Assembly: GCF_022965805.1 (NCBI RefSeq)
Contig: NC_133101.1
Coordinates: forward strand, 4,712,001 to 4,776,000
Reading direction: 5' to 3'
Source of the DNA: Primulina eburnea
Taxonomy: Eukaryota; Streptophyta; Magnoliopsida; Lamiales; Gesneriaceae
DNA: 64,000 bases
Shown here piece by piece: positions 1-10,641 of this stretch. Below the pieces are notes generated by a model. The model did not search any database, was not told the DNA's origin, and saw only the letters and a list, made by a program, of their open reading frames with translations. Position numbers and translations under genes: made by a program. Every line of letters starts with the position of its first letter. Position 1 is the first letter of the stretch.

Positions 1-651
1 GCACCTAGCTTTATATACAAAATTCTGAGAAAATAACATATCCAAAAATAATGATTTTCACTCAGTCCAACCTCATAAAGTTCATTAATTCACCAAATTG
101 GAACAGATCTACACAAAATTTTGATACATATCGCAAAAACAAGACATTAAACTTCTTCACGTGACAAAAATATTGAGCCATAACATCTCAAAAACACAGA
201 ACAAAGATTTCCCCAACAAATTCAAAAAAAACAAAAAATAACCACCAATTATTCATTGAACTGATAACACAGATCAATTGTTAAACTCAACCCGTGATTC
301 AACCTCAAATAACAGCAGAGCCAACAATCTGAAAACGAAAGAAAGCAAAAAACTTCAAGGCTCCCACCTCATTCCATCCCACTATAAAGCATTCAAAAAC
401 TTTTCCATTTATAGTAGTAACAAAAAATCAACCACAGATGAAGTACCTGATAGAAATACGGAAACTTGCAGACTTAATGCAAGAGTTGACCTGATGATAG
501 CCTTCTTTCTGGTCCAAATAACCCTATGTTTCCCCCAAATACCAGATGGGTTTTACACCAAAGGCCATGCACGGGCTCCCTGTGAAGAATCTGGAGAGAG
601 AGAGAGAGAGAGGGGACAGATCTTAATCTGATTCAATGTTTTGGTGGAAAT
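1..651 (-). other. Probable 5' leader and first intron of a minus-strand gene running off the left edge
   Basis: Read on the minus strand, this stretch looks like the start of a plant transcript: a CT-rich tract (594-612) near the 5' end, then a leader, then a good donor (CAG|GTACTTC, exon ending near 447) followed by T-rich intron-like sequence. I see no convincing coding segment on either strand; the longest plus-strand open frame (278-631) is low-complexity and matches no family I know. The gene body would lie left of position 1. This is inference from composition and one donor site; it could be ordinary intergenic DNA. Confidence 0.3.
594..612. repeat. (GA)n microsatellite
   Basis: About nine uninterrupted GA units. 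On the minus strand it reads as a CT tract, which is common in plant 5' leaders and fits the proposed leader here. Confidence 0.9.
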
Positions 652-1860
652 TCTACTTACGTTAAAAGAGAGGTGGTCGAAGACAAAGTAACGGAAAAGG
701 GCATTCTTGGTATTTCACCTCGGAAACGGCCTAATCTGGGCTGGGTGTTGGGAGTTGGGCCTTGATAAATCAAACTATTCGTTAATAATATAATTTGTAA
801 TTGTTACTATATAAGGATATTTTGGAAAAAAAATAATAAATTGACACAAAAATAATATAATATAGTGAAAAAACTTATGAAATAAGTTAAAATAGATTTA
901 CTGTTAGTTACATCCTTAGGTTTGCATAAGTTTTGATTGTGTACATGCGTATTCACTCTTTGACATAGTATTAACATCATCACTCTTTCCGAATTAGAAG
1001 TATTTATCACAATTCATGTATTTTTTTCACAAGTCACACTTTATATGGGTTATACCATAATTATAACTAACTATAATCGTCACTAAAATCACATGCGCTC
1101 GATTATATAATCTTACAATCATAACTTATTTTTCTCGGAATGTTACGTGATCTTTTGTGTTATAATTATATAAGCATCAAGAGGTCGACAATACAATTAA
1201 TTTGAAAATAAAATGTTAGGAAGTATTTAACTTCATTCAGAACTACGTAATCACACAAAATGTTTATATAATAATAGAATTTAATAGGTTAAATAATTGT
1301 TTAAATTTTTAATTTTAATTTTTGTATAGGAGAAAGCTATAAGCACCACTTTGTGATTTGCCACCACGTTTAGCTTATAACACAAAAGGATGGTCACTTC
1401 GTGACTTCTACGTTGTTGTTTGTTGATTAAAGAACGCGTTAGGATATTAATTTCTAAAAATAAATATATATATTTTTTGTATTTTATATATGTATCTAAT
1501 ATTTTTGGAAAATTAATTTTATGACTTGCAAATTTAATTTAATATGTAAGACACTCTCATTAAAATTCCCAAAGCGTGATCTCTTTCGTAGACTCGTAGT
1601 CGGAAGAAAAAGTAAGCATTTGGAAAAGTCGAAATGAAAAAAGTCCATAATTTATGGATGATTAAAATTGACATATGTTGAAATTAATCTTGATTAATTA
1701 AGAATAGTCGCCCTAAGTGGGTACGTCTAAAATCATTATTATCTCGACGACACAACGATGAAAACACGAGGATGGAAATTTGAATCACAATGACATCTAT
1801 AAGATAAAATTATCCTCGAGAAATCAAGATTTCGCTCGAACGTGGATAAATCAGAAAAAA

Positions 1861-2027
1861 CTTGTGTGAGACGGTCTCATGTGTCCTATTTTGTGAGTCG
1901 GATCTCTTATTTGGGTCTTCCATAAAAAAATTACTTTTTAGGTTAAAAGTATTATTTTTTATTGTGAATATTAGTAGAGTTAACCCATCTCACAGATAAA
2001 TATTTGTGAGATCGTCTCATAAGATAC
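1861..2027 (-). mobile_element. GTGAGAC-ended MITE-like element, copy A
   Basis: A roughly 165-bp unit bounded by near-palindromic ends (TGTGAGACGGTCTCA at the left, GTGAGATCGTCTCA at the right). The interior holds the family landmarks: a second GTGAG.CGGATCTC block, TTATTTGGGTC, and a run related to AAAAGTATTATTTTTTATTG. It is in the opposite orientation to copies B, D and E. It looks like a small non-autonomous inverted-repeat transposon; I cannot assign the superfamily because no clean target-site duplication is visible. Confidence 0.65.
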
Positions 2028-2890
2028 CTGTTAAAAATTCTAAACGTACATGGGTTATAACTTATCTTGATTGACTTAGCGTTCATTAGGAGAAGATATG
2101 ATTGGGATTAGTCCTGGTTATAAAAAAAAAAATTTAAAATTATTATTATTACATATTTTATTTTTTTTAAAAAAAACAAATAGTTCTTTAAAATATTTCA
2201 ATTAACAAGAACCCTATTTTATATTTCCTTTGTCCTACATATCTTTTTGGCTAATTAAAGTGGGATGCATGGCGATAAATTACACTTTTATTACATACTA
2301 GTGATATGATATACTTCAAATAAAATAATATTAATGAAATTACAAAGTTTAATAATCACAAATGGTAATATTATATTATCTTTTTAAAAGATGAATAAAT
2401 AATTTAAAAAATGTAATGGACAAAAATAAATTTTGCAGTTCGACAGATAATATATAAGCCCTTTTCACTCTGCAACAGAGGATTTAAAGCAAAGGCATGT
2501 TTGGGTGGCAATATTAATGTCTTCACATGCTAGTCGTTACCAAGTTTTGTTCTTTTGTCTATCAATGAGAATTTTCTTTTAACATATTATATACGTAAAC
2601 TTCCATTTTAATTTTTTTTTAAAAATTTGAGAAAGGGAAAGGGGAAGTGAAATTCATTCATTAAACTTGGATTTTATTTTTTCAATTTTGTTCTATCAAA
2701 ATTAATTTTCATATAAATCTTACTTCGAATGTACATTTTTTGTTACATTTCTTTCATATTCTTCTTAGTTTTTTTTTAAAAAAATTGTTGCTTACAATTA
2801 CCTTTAAAGAAGAGAGATAAATAAATAGTGTTTGAACTGATGATTTTTTTCAATATTATTATCAATTATCATTCATAATAAAGAGTAAGT

Positions 2891-3061
2891 CTCTTGTGAG
2901 ACAGTCTCACGAATCTTTATCTGTGAGACGGATCAACCCTGCCGATATTCAAAATAAAAAGTAATATTCTTAGCATAAAAGTAATATCTTTTCATGGATG
3001 ATCCAAATTAGAGATCCGTCTCATAAAATATGATCCGTAAAATCGTCTCACACAAGTTTTT
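2891..3061 (+). mobile_element. GTGAGAC-ended MITE-like element, copy B
   Basis: Same family as copy A in the other orientation: starts CTTGTGAGACAGTCTCAC, contains ATTCAAAATAAAAAGTAATATTC and CTTAGCATAAAAGTAATA, and ends CGTCTCACACAAG. Fairly well preserved. Confidence 0.65.
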
Positions 3062-3243
3062 GCCTCATAATAAAACATCAATTGATCGGTACCGTAAGTT
3101 CCAAGTATGTTTTTGAAAGTTACGTCGATTTCATCTTTATATGTTTTGTAGCTGCTTTAATTTCACATTTGATCCATCTGGAATTTCACTTAATATTATT
3201 TTATCGAAATATTTTATCTATTGTTAAAAAAATTAGGTCTATT

Positions 3244-3395
3244 ATTAGACAGTATCACATACCTATTTTTACGAGATGGATAAATCTGATTCACAATTAA
3301 AATAAAAATTTTAATTCACAATTATGAATCGAGTCGGATTAAAGATCTGTTTACAAAATCGACCTATGAGGTGGTCTTATATTAGTTTTTGAGTT
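3244..3395 (+). mobile_element. GTGAGAC-ended MITE-like element, degraded copy C
   Basis: Weak but colinear match to the family: TAGACAGTATCAC at the left, GAGATGGAT.AATC, AATTCACAATTA, then TAAAGATCTG and ACCTATGAGGTGGTCT at the right. Many substitutions and indels suggest an old copy. Confidence 0.4.
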
Positions 3396-3960
3396 AAAAA
3401 TATTAATTTTTTTAAGCCGCATGTACACGTAGGATATACTGCAAAACTAGGCGACGACTATCAATTCTGATAAAGAAATTATTTCGATTACAATGCTACA
3501 CAGTACATTAAAAATACGAATTGATATACGTAGAAGGGATGCTTTTATTATTATTTCTCATATCAACTTCTCTCTTCCAGTCAAACATTGAAAATTCTTC
3601 GTTATATGTGAAACAGCCCAACAAATTACGCGCAAAAATGAATAATTTTTCCAGATTTATAACAATTTAATTTGAGATTTACCATGTCACTTTCACATCC
3701 AAATTGGACTTATCCATTATCGTTGTCATGATGGATCACACAACTCTTAGATTAAATAATTAAACAAATAAATTCCCCAAAAAGTTTCAAAATTTTCGGA
3801 AATATATATTGACAAAGGAAAATTCAGACGGTGTGGTGTGTATTAAGTAAATCCTCATGGTTAACACATTAAGCATACAAACCATGCCAATTGATTGAAC
3901 TCTACTAGACTTGCCCAACAATACTTTCTTGACCGGAAAATGTTGATAAGAGAATCAAAT

Positions 3961-4147
3961 TGTGATATCTCTTGTCACACGTCTTAAAAAATAAAGATTT
4001 AAAATAAGTTTATAATGAGCTTATAATTGATTTCTATAGCAACATTGAGTTAATCATTTTTCGTAAAACGATGACGAATACAAAATAATTGTTATAGGGA
4101 CACATTGTGCAGTCCCGCAAGCGCGCGCCCGTGCTCGAGGCGTGACA
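3961..4147 (+). repeat. TRIM left LTR
   Basis: 187 bp, TG...CA ends. The GC-rich right end (GCGCGCGCCCGTGCTCGAGG) contrasts with the AT-rich body. Confidence 0.85.
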
Positions 4148-4150
4148 GAA

Positions 4151-4163
4151 TGATATCAGAGCC
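4151..4163 (+). other. TRIM primer-binding site (tRNA-iMet), one mismatch
   Basis: TGATATCAGAGCC against the usual TGGTATCAGAGCC, three bases after the left LTR. A perfect second copy lies at 4258-4270, just after an internal copy of the LTR 3' edge (4232-4254). Confidence 0.75.
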
Positions 4164-4477
4164 GGTCACCAGTAAGAAAACACCGGGAAATAAGTGCTAT
4201 GCGGGGCAAAGTGCTACGTGCATGGGAGTGCGGGCACGTGCTCGGGGCGTGACAGAATGGTATCAGAGCCGGACACCGGTAAGAAAACACTGGGAAATAA
4301 GTTATATGCGGGGCAAAGTGCTACTTGCATGGGAGCCACCTCTTGAACCTGCGGGGCAAAGTGCTACATGACGGGAGACACTTCTTGAACCTGTAGGAGT
4401 CGCCTCTAGATTCTTGGCGCTGGTAGATCGAGGGGTCAGGCCGTGACGAGGACGTCGCGTTCTGATGGAGGGGTTAT

Positions 4478-4661
4478 TGTGATATTCATTGTCCCACATC
4501 TTAAAAATTAAAGATTTAAAATCAGTTATAATGTGATTACGATCGACTTCTATATCAACTTGGGTTAATCATTTTCGTAAAGTGAGGACGAATACGAAAT
4601 AGTTGTCATAAGGGCCAATTATGTAGTCACGCAGGCGCGGGCCCGTGCTCGGGGCGTGACA
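4478..4661 (+). repeat. TRIM right LTR
   Basis: 184 bp, starts TGTGATATTCATTGTCCCAC and ends GGGGCGTGACA; followed directly by the target duplication CAAAT. Confidence 0.85.
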
Positions 4662-4666
4662 CAAAT

Positions 4667-6699
4667 TCGTGACCATTTTACAATATGTTTGAATTAACTA
4701 TATTTTTTTGTTTGGGTTCAACGTCGTTTTCGTTGTTTTTTCTTATAATATACCAAAAAGATAGCTTGCTATATGAATTTTAGACACGAGCTTTGATTAA
4801 TAATATTAATTTATAGTTAAAAAATAACGGGAAAATATGACACGAAAAAATAAGGACTAAAACGATTATGGCATCAACAATATGGACAAAATCTAATTAT
4901 CTCGGTCAAAAAAATAACCCTCAAGAAACCCACACTCCAACCATGAGAGGAACCCAGCTTATTGTTTATTTATGATGTTAAATACTATTCTTTTGCGAAC
5001 GAGGTAGGGACGTCTTGAATTATCGTTAACCAGGAACACGATCAGGTTTAGGCGAAGTAGTTAGGATAAGAAGCATAAGCTAACTCAACATGGAAATCAA
5101 CATGTTGAGACTAAACAACACTGCAACCTTTCGAACTTGGTTTTAATAAACTAGAGAATCAAGGCGAAGATGGGATAGGCTTAAGACCGCCAGAGTGCCA
5201 GCCCTCCTGACTTAGCCCTCACTTCCCCCCCTTTCATCGCCTTTCGAGGAGTGCATGTTTTCTACTCGGCTGTACGACATGAGTTCATCTATTACTGCTT
5301 CTTTGCGATTACGCTGCTAGGTATGAAGATTAAATAATCAGGCTGGAAATAATTTTGGGATCAATTAATCAGTTTGAGTTCTAGTCTAGGAAGTCAGCCC
5401 TCCGATCGAGGCAAAATTAGTGTCTTCAGTAATAATACGCGGGCACGCATCTGGATCAAGCTACCACTAGTGTTTTGCCGGCACTTTCTTGCAGAAACCA
5501 TTTCAGCCTTCTTCTATTCCTTCCAATGGTTTGCAAGCCGAAAGATTGGGAACTCAAATCGGATGTCCAATTTCAAGATTGGGTGAGTGTTCGGTGTACA
5601 TTTTTCGTTTTCTTTTAGCTAAATTAAAAAAACATAAAGTCAAGAATCACTTGATCTGGTATACGGGTGAAGTCCTAAGATCCTTGTAATCATCTCGGGT
5701 TCGAATTCCACTTGTGTGATTAATAATTAGATTATATAAGAAAAATTTTAATCCTCATTATACATATAATAGAAAGATCTTTCTAAGTGATCGTTGTTTC
5801 ACTAAAGTGAAACGATGTTTCTACGGTAAGTCAACTAGCTATCTTGTCTAAATTTCAGTTGTGGACCACTAAAATTTCAAATTTTGGTTGTGGTACCCTA
5901 AATTTTTTCTTTTCTATTTTTATCCGATTGATAATGAGTAATGTGACATCGGACAACTTAACATTTCTGATGTCATATTATCATTTTTAGTGACACATTA
6001 TTATTTTTAGGTGTCAAGCACTTTGGCGAAATAGTATTAAAAAACAAAAAAAAAAATTATTGTTTCAAAACCAAAATTTGAAAAATCTGCAGACCAAATT
6101 CCAAAATAAGCAAATTTAATGAACCAAAAAAGTTATTTTTTGATTACTAATTATTTCACTAATTATAAGATTAATAATCATAATATTTTCAATGACAAAT
6201 AAAGGAATAATAATATATTATTTAAAATAATAATATATTACTTAAAATAATTAAGTAGGTCTTTGTTGACAAGGGTTTTCCAAAAAAGTAATATAAGGGT
6301 CTATATTAAAGAATTGATATGTGATACAGTCTGATAAGATTTTTTATTTTTATTAATTTACTCTTTTAGCCCAAGTTGAGATTGAGAAATTTTGTTATAA
6401 TTAAATTTAATAATTTATTGATATTATGCTGTTTTAATATTCCTTTTCTTGAGAATCCATATTACAGAATTTAATATTCCTTTTCCTGAAATCCAAACTT
6501 CATTATCCTCAAGTTGTCACAAAGTTAGATATAGTTAGGCTTGAAAACACCCTTACTCATATTCTCACAACCAACATTCCATGTATGGCGCAATATATAA
6601 CATTATCGTTAAAATTTTCTTACCAGAAAGTGTAACTCCGTTCATTTAAAACCACCACCAAACTTGAGAGAAACACCTAAATCCATGTAATCTTACCAT
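4667..6699. other. Intergenic DNA and upstream region of the PDLP-like gene
   Basis: No gene supported. 5150-5330 is less AT-rich than its surroundings, and short open frames at 5374-5689 lack family features. A GGTTCGAATTCC word at 5698-5709 resembles a pol III B box (see findings). The last few hundred bases are AT-rich and would include the promoter of the gene starting at 6700. Confidence 0.6.
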
Positions 6700-9012
6700 A
6701 TGGGTGGTTCATTCAAGAATCATCGTGTTCCATTTCTAAATTTTTCAATCTTATATTTTGTAATAATCTTACCATATTGTTCTCAAAGTACCCTAATATC
6801 ATCAGACAATTACCACAAGTTGATATACAACCAATGCTCGAATAAAACTAATCCAAATAATCTCTCACATTCATCCCTACTCGCAAAACTTTCCCAAGAT
6901 TTCATTTCCCAGTCTTCGAAATCCAAGTTCTTCGAAACCATCGTCTATGATAACTATGAAACCTCGATCTCAGGCACGTACCAGTGCCGGAAAGACTTAA
7001 CCACGGACGAATGCCACAACTGTGTCAGCAAATTCCCTCAACTGTCAAATGAACTGTGCAGCAGCAACAACGATGATCCCTTCAAGAATCCAACTCATTG
7101 GGGTGCTACGCGCGTTACGAAGAAGACGGTCCCGAAAACGAGAATGAACCCGGGATCCAGATTCTTCACAAGAGCTGCGGCGAATACAAAGTGAAGAGGA
7201 ATAGTGGTTTCGAAGAGATGAAAAATGCTGCACTTTTTGCCTTGGAAAGCGCGGTTTTGAGTGGGAACGGGTTTTGTCAGATGAACTATGAATCCTTTGG
7301 TCTGATGGCGGAGTGTGCCGCGAATCTGAGAGGGTGTGATTGTGGAGAATGTGTGAATAATGCAGTGCAAATATGTGAGGAAGAGTGTGGGAATTCGGTT
7401 TATGCTGAACTTTATCTGGAAGGATGCTTTGTAAGTTATGAATATTATGGAGATCGTGGGATCGGTTCCAACTCGTTTGAAGGTATACAGTTTATTTTGA
7501 AAAATAATTTTTTTTACGCGAGCAGCTACGTTTCGTCGCGCACTAGGTAAACCTTATTAACTTAATGCAATAACCTGCAAGTTATGTCAGTTGACATAGA
7601 ACCCTTGATTATTTGGTCTCACGTTCACGTACTCGAACACGAACATAAGTAGAGTAATAATTTTGTGTGATAAATATGTAAAACGAATTAGTTAATTTGA
7701 ACAACTTCTTTGTTATATTAAAGTTTGAAACATTTTATAATACTTTTTTAAAAATTATTTAGTAGATTAAGAGTGAATAACTCATTGGGAGTGCACGAGT
7801 AAACTAAAACGTATTTTACTATATACAAGATAGTTAGTATAAATCTTATTTTATTTTGGTAGTTAGCATAGTTTTTTCATTTATTTTATTTTCTAAAACA
7901 TACCCCATCTATCGTTTTAAATTAAATGATGCTTGATTTTTTGGTTATCTTGATTAGTAAAAGTTATGGACTTCGCCTCAAAAACTAGGATAAGTTTGTA
8001 ATTTCGGTCTTACATATTGGATTTTTTCAATTTCAGTATTTGATATTGTCAAATTTCAGTTTTAGTAGATTATTTTTGTATTTTTTTAATTTTAATTATT
8101 TTCCAACACAACGACGTTGATGTAATAAAAACATGGTTCTGACATGATATCTACGTGAATTTAATAGGACAGCGTCACATAAATTTCTAAGCATCAAAAT
8201 GAGGTGGGGTCGATTTGCAAATAGCACTGAACTTATATATTATTATAATTCATAATTGTTCATATGTTTGCTTTTAAAACATCAATTAGTACCGAATGAA
8301 TGAATTAAATAATTTAATAGAATAAATAAGTGAATCGTTTTTTTTCAGGTAATGGAATTGGAGGGCGTACAGCTAAATTGGTCGCAATTGGTATTGGAGC
8401 TGCTATACTATCGGGAGTTATATTATGCTTTCTCGCAAGGTCATTTCGTAAGAAAAGGGATGGTAAGTTAGTAAATACATACCATAAATTTTTTCAAATT
8501 ATAATATTCTTGTATGCATAAAGTGAAATAAAAAAGAAAGAAAAAACCCACAATTTTAAATTAGGGAAAATTGTAATTTAATTTTTTTTTTGTAATTTCT
8601 CACTTTACAATTTTGGTCATCTATAATTACAATTTAGTTTTAGTCATGTATCTTTCGATTTTTTTACAATTTTTAGCATTTCATTAAGAATACTGATATA
8701 ACACATGAAATACTGATATAACACTACACACATCGAAAAAAGACCAAATTTGCCAAGATAACAAAGATAGCGGATTAAGACTATAAATTTGCAAAATAGA
8801 AGACTGAAAAAAAAAAACATAACATTATATGACCAAGAAAGCAATTTTCCCTTAAATTTTATCTCTCATATGTGTTTTAAGAAGATTAATTTTTAATTAC
8901 CCCTCAATTAATTGTTCCAATTTTTAGATGTTACTTCAAATTGTGAAAAAAATATTCTTCAAGATTTAATACATGGAATTAAATAGAAGTGTTAATTTGT
9001 GCAGATTGGTGA
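6700..9012 (+). pseudogene. Plasmodesmata-located-protein-like gene (two DUF26 domains + TM), with apparent frameshifts
   Basis: PDLPs are type I membrane proteins at plasmodesmata that influence callose and cell-to-cell traffic. Exon 1 (6700-7482) encodes a signal peptide (hydrophobic core FSILYFVIILPYC), a first DUF26 domain with the Cys pattern CRKDLTTDECHNC, and a second DUF26 domain (SCGEYK ... CAANLRGCDCGEC ... LEGCFVSYEYY). Exon 2 (8349-8462) encodes one membrane helix (AIGIGAAILSGVILCFLA) and a basic stop-transfer (RSFRKKRDG). Exon 3 (9005-9012) adds only a final Asp-Trp and the stop. Splice phases agree (1/1). The short tail without a kinase favours PDLP over a cysteine-rich receptor kinase. 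The frame breaks inside DUF26-1: the family block RIQL.GCYARYE is split over three frames, with one shift between about 7055 and 7082 and one at the four-G run 7100-7103. As written, translation stops after 164 codons. Either a recent pseudogene or base-call indels. Confidence 0.8.
8564..8851. mobile_element. Short inverted-repeat (MITE-like) element in the last PDLP-like intron
   Basis: Ends are inverted (GGGAAAATTG at the left, CAATTTTCCC at the right) and flanked by TTA on both sides (8561-8563, 8852-8854), the 3-bp duplication typical of Tourist/PIF-type MITEs. The interior carries the words TTTTGGTCATCTAT, TAGTTTTAGTCATGTATC and the complementary GACCAAATTTGCC, also seen near 11960-12215 and 42760. 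Confidence 0.5.
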
Positions 9013-9472
9013 GTTGAAGAAGATTTGGTTTACATGGCTTTACAAGTTAATGGGAGATCAACCACTTGACAACATAATTGCACAACTCATAATTATTATA
9101 ATGTGAAATTAAAATATGCATTGTGATATTGAATAAATTTTTTTAGGGTTTAATACTTTATTCTTTGAAACTTCCATTGCCTTAATTAGTATTATATTGT
9201 CTACTTTTTATTGGTTTATTCCACATTTCCAGTATTAGTTGATCCACTTTTGTTTTTTAATCTTAGTTGTCCTCTAAATAACTAGCATTAATCATTTTGA
9301 TAATGCAATCTCCCTTAGTTTTTCATGTTAATCTTTTCTGGTTGATTGGCTAGCTATCTGCTTATTAATAAAGTTTCTGTCAAACCGAAATAATCGATCG
9401 CAACCATGTAATTAGAAACTTAAGTTCACATGTTAGCGAGATTTCGGTTAAACCAAAATAATCGATTGAAAT

Positions 9473-9657
9473 TGCGATACATATTGTCCGACATTTGTAA
9501 AAATTAAAAATTTGAAATGAGTTTTCAATGAGCTACAATAGACTCCTATAGCAATTTGAGTTAATCATTTTCGTAAAGTGAAGATAAATACGAAGTAGTT
9601 ATTATAGAAACTCATTGTACAATCACGCAAGCGCGAGTCTGGACTCGGGACGTGATA
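9473..9657 (+). repeat. Solo LTR of the TRIM family
   Basis: A 185-bp stretch colinear with the TRIM LTRs at 3961 and 4478: TGCGATACATATTGTCCGACA start, GAGTTAATCATTTTCGTAAAG in the middle, CACGCAAGCGCGAGTC and CTCGGGACGTGATA at the end. It is flanked by GAAAT (9468-9472) and GAACT (9658-9662), a near match to a 5-bp target duplication. No primer-binding site or second LTR follows, so it is a solo LTR. Confidence 0.78.
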
Positions 9658-10287
9658 GAACTCATTTACTTTGAAATTTTGATCCGATTAATTCAAAAAC
9701 CCTAATCGAATGCTTTCCCCTGGCTATGCTGCGGCGATATTCATTATTTACTCTATTGTTTCACTTTAGGTTAAAAATTCGAGTCCTCGCATATTATTCT
9801 AAAAGTAAAATTGAGTTATTATTTCGATTTTTAACTATTATATACTGATTGAGCAATTTATAATAATTTTATATGCCAATTCGATAATGATTTTATAATT
9901 AATGTACCAAAATAATATTAACTCAACGAAAAATAATATTATATCTTATAATTTTAAAATTTTTATAGCAGGTCTCCAAGTCAATATAATTTTTTTTCCC
10001 AGTGAATAATTTAATTTTATCTACAAATCTTATCTCGTTAAAATGCTAGGGTAGAATAATTTTTATAACGTATAATTTGCAGACCGTGACCCTATATGTA
10101 GATTGTATTTCTATTTAAATTTACCATATAATTAAATATAAAATAATCATAAAGTTTCTAAAACTCATGAAAAACAAGTATCATATCAGATATATTAAAA
10201 CCTAAACAACCCAAAACCATATAAAATAATTTTAATTTCGGCAAAAGTTTTTTAAACTGGAAGTCTATCGGAAAATTGACCAAAATG

Positions 10288-10293
10288 AAAAAA

Positions 10294-10324
<31 letters not shown>
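10288..10324. repeat. Poly(A) run followed by (CA)7
   Basis: 23 consecutive A residues, then CA repeats, about 320 bp upstream of the C2 gene start. Confidence 0.85.
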
Positions 10325-10641
10325 GACAAATACAGTGAAGGAGACTGAAATTTAACAATCCAGAAAACAAAAATCATAAACAAACTATATCAAAATTATA
10401 ATTTTTCCATTCGGATATTATCCAATGAGGCTAAGGTTGGCCATATAACACAGTCCTCACAATTTCCTATTTTCCCGATGCAAAAATCAAGGAGTACTCC
10501 AAGTCCTAGATTTCCTTCACATTCTCTCTTTCGTACTGCCCGATTCTTGTGGTCCAGGCCACAAGAATGATTATTCCATTCTCCATCTTTCTTCATATCC
10601 ACACCTCAAAACAATAAAAATCAGTTCAAAAAATAATCGCC

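Larger units (their letters stand above)
652..3960. other. AT-rich intergenic DNA with short inverted-repeat elements
   Basis: No supported gene. The open frames are short and A/T-biased. Apart from three copies of a GTGAGAC-ended repeat (listed separately), I see only A/T homopolymer runs. Confidence 0.7.
3961..4661 (+). mobile_element. TRIM (terminal-repeat retrotransposon in miniature), complete, TSD CAAAT
   Basis: A 701-bp non-coding LTR retrotransposon. It is bounded by two related repeats that begin TGTGATAT and end GCGTGACA (3961-4147 and 4478-4661), with 5-bp target duplications CAAAT at 3956-3960 and 4662-4666. Just inside the left LTR is TGATATCAGAGCC (4151-4163), a one-base variant of the initiator-Met tRNA primer-binding site. 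A purine-rich stretch (GATGGAGGGG) lies before the right LTR. There is no gag or pol, so it must have been mobilised by another element. The interior is partly tandemly duplicated and holds a second, perfect primer-binding site (see findings). The LTRs differ at many sites, so the insertion is not recent. Confidence 0.88.
9013..10641. other. Intergenic region between the PDLP-like and C2 genes
   Basis: Contains the solo LTR at 9473-9657 and the A/CA tract at 10288-10324; otherwise AT-rich with no supported gene. The last 200 bases would hold the leader and promoter of the C2 gene. Confidence 0.65.

Noticed and set aside
565..585. GGGCTCCCTG, reminiscent of miR160 or its target
   Set aside because: Only a partial match, and no stem-loop or ARF coding sequence around it.
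278..631. 117-codon plus-strand open frame near the left edge
   Set aside because: Low complexity, no ATG context or family features; the strand evidence favours a minus-strand leader here.
4105..4371. 88-codon open frame over the TRIM
   Set aside because: It spans LTR and duplicated non-coding interior; openness comes from GC-rich repeats, not from a gene.
3961..4661. Cassandra-type TRIM (with 5S rRNA in the LTR)
   Set aside because: No 5S promoter or 5S-like sequence is visible in either LTR.
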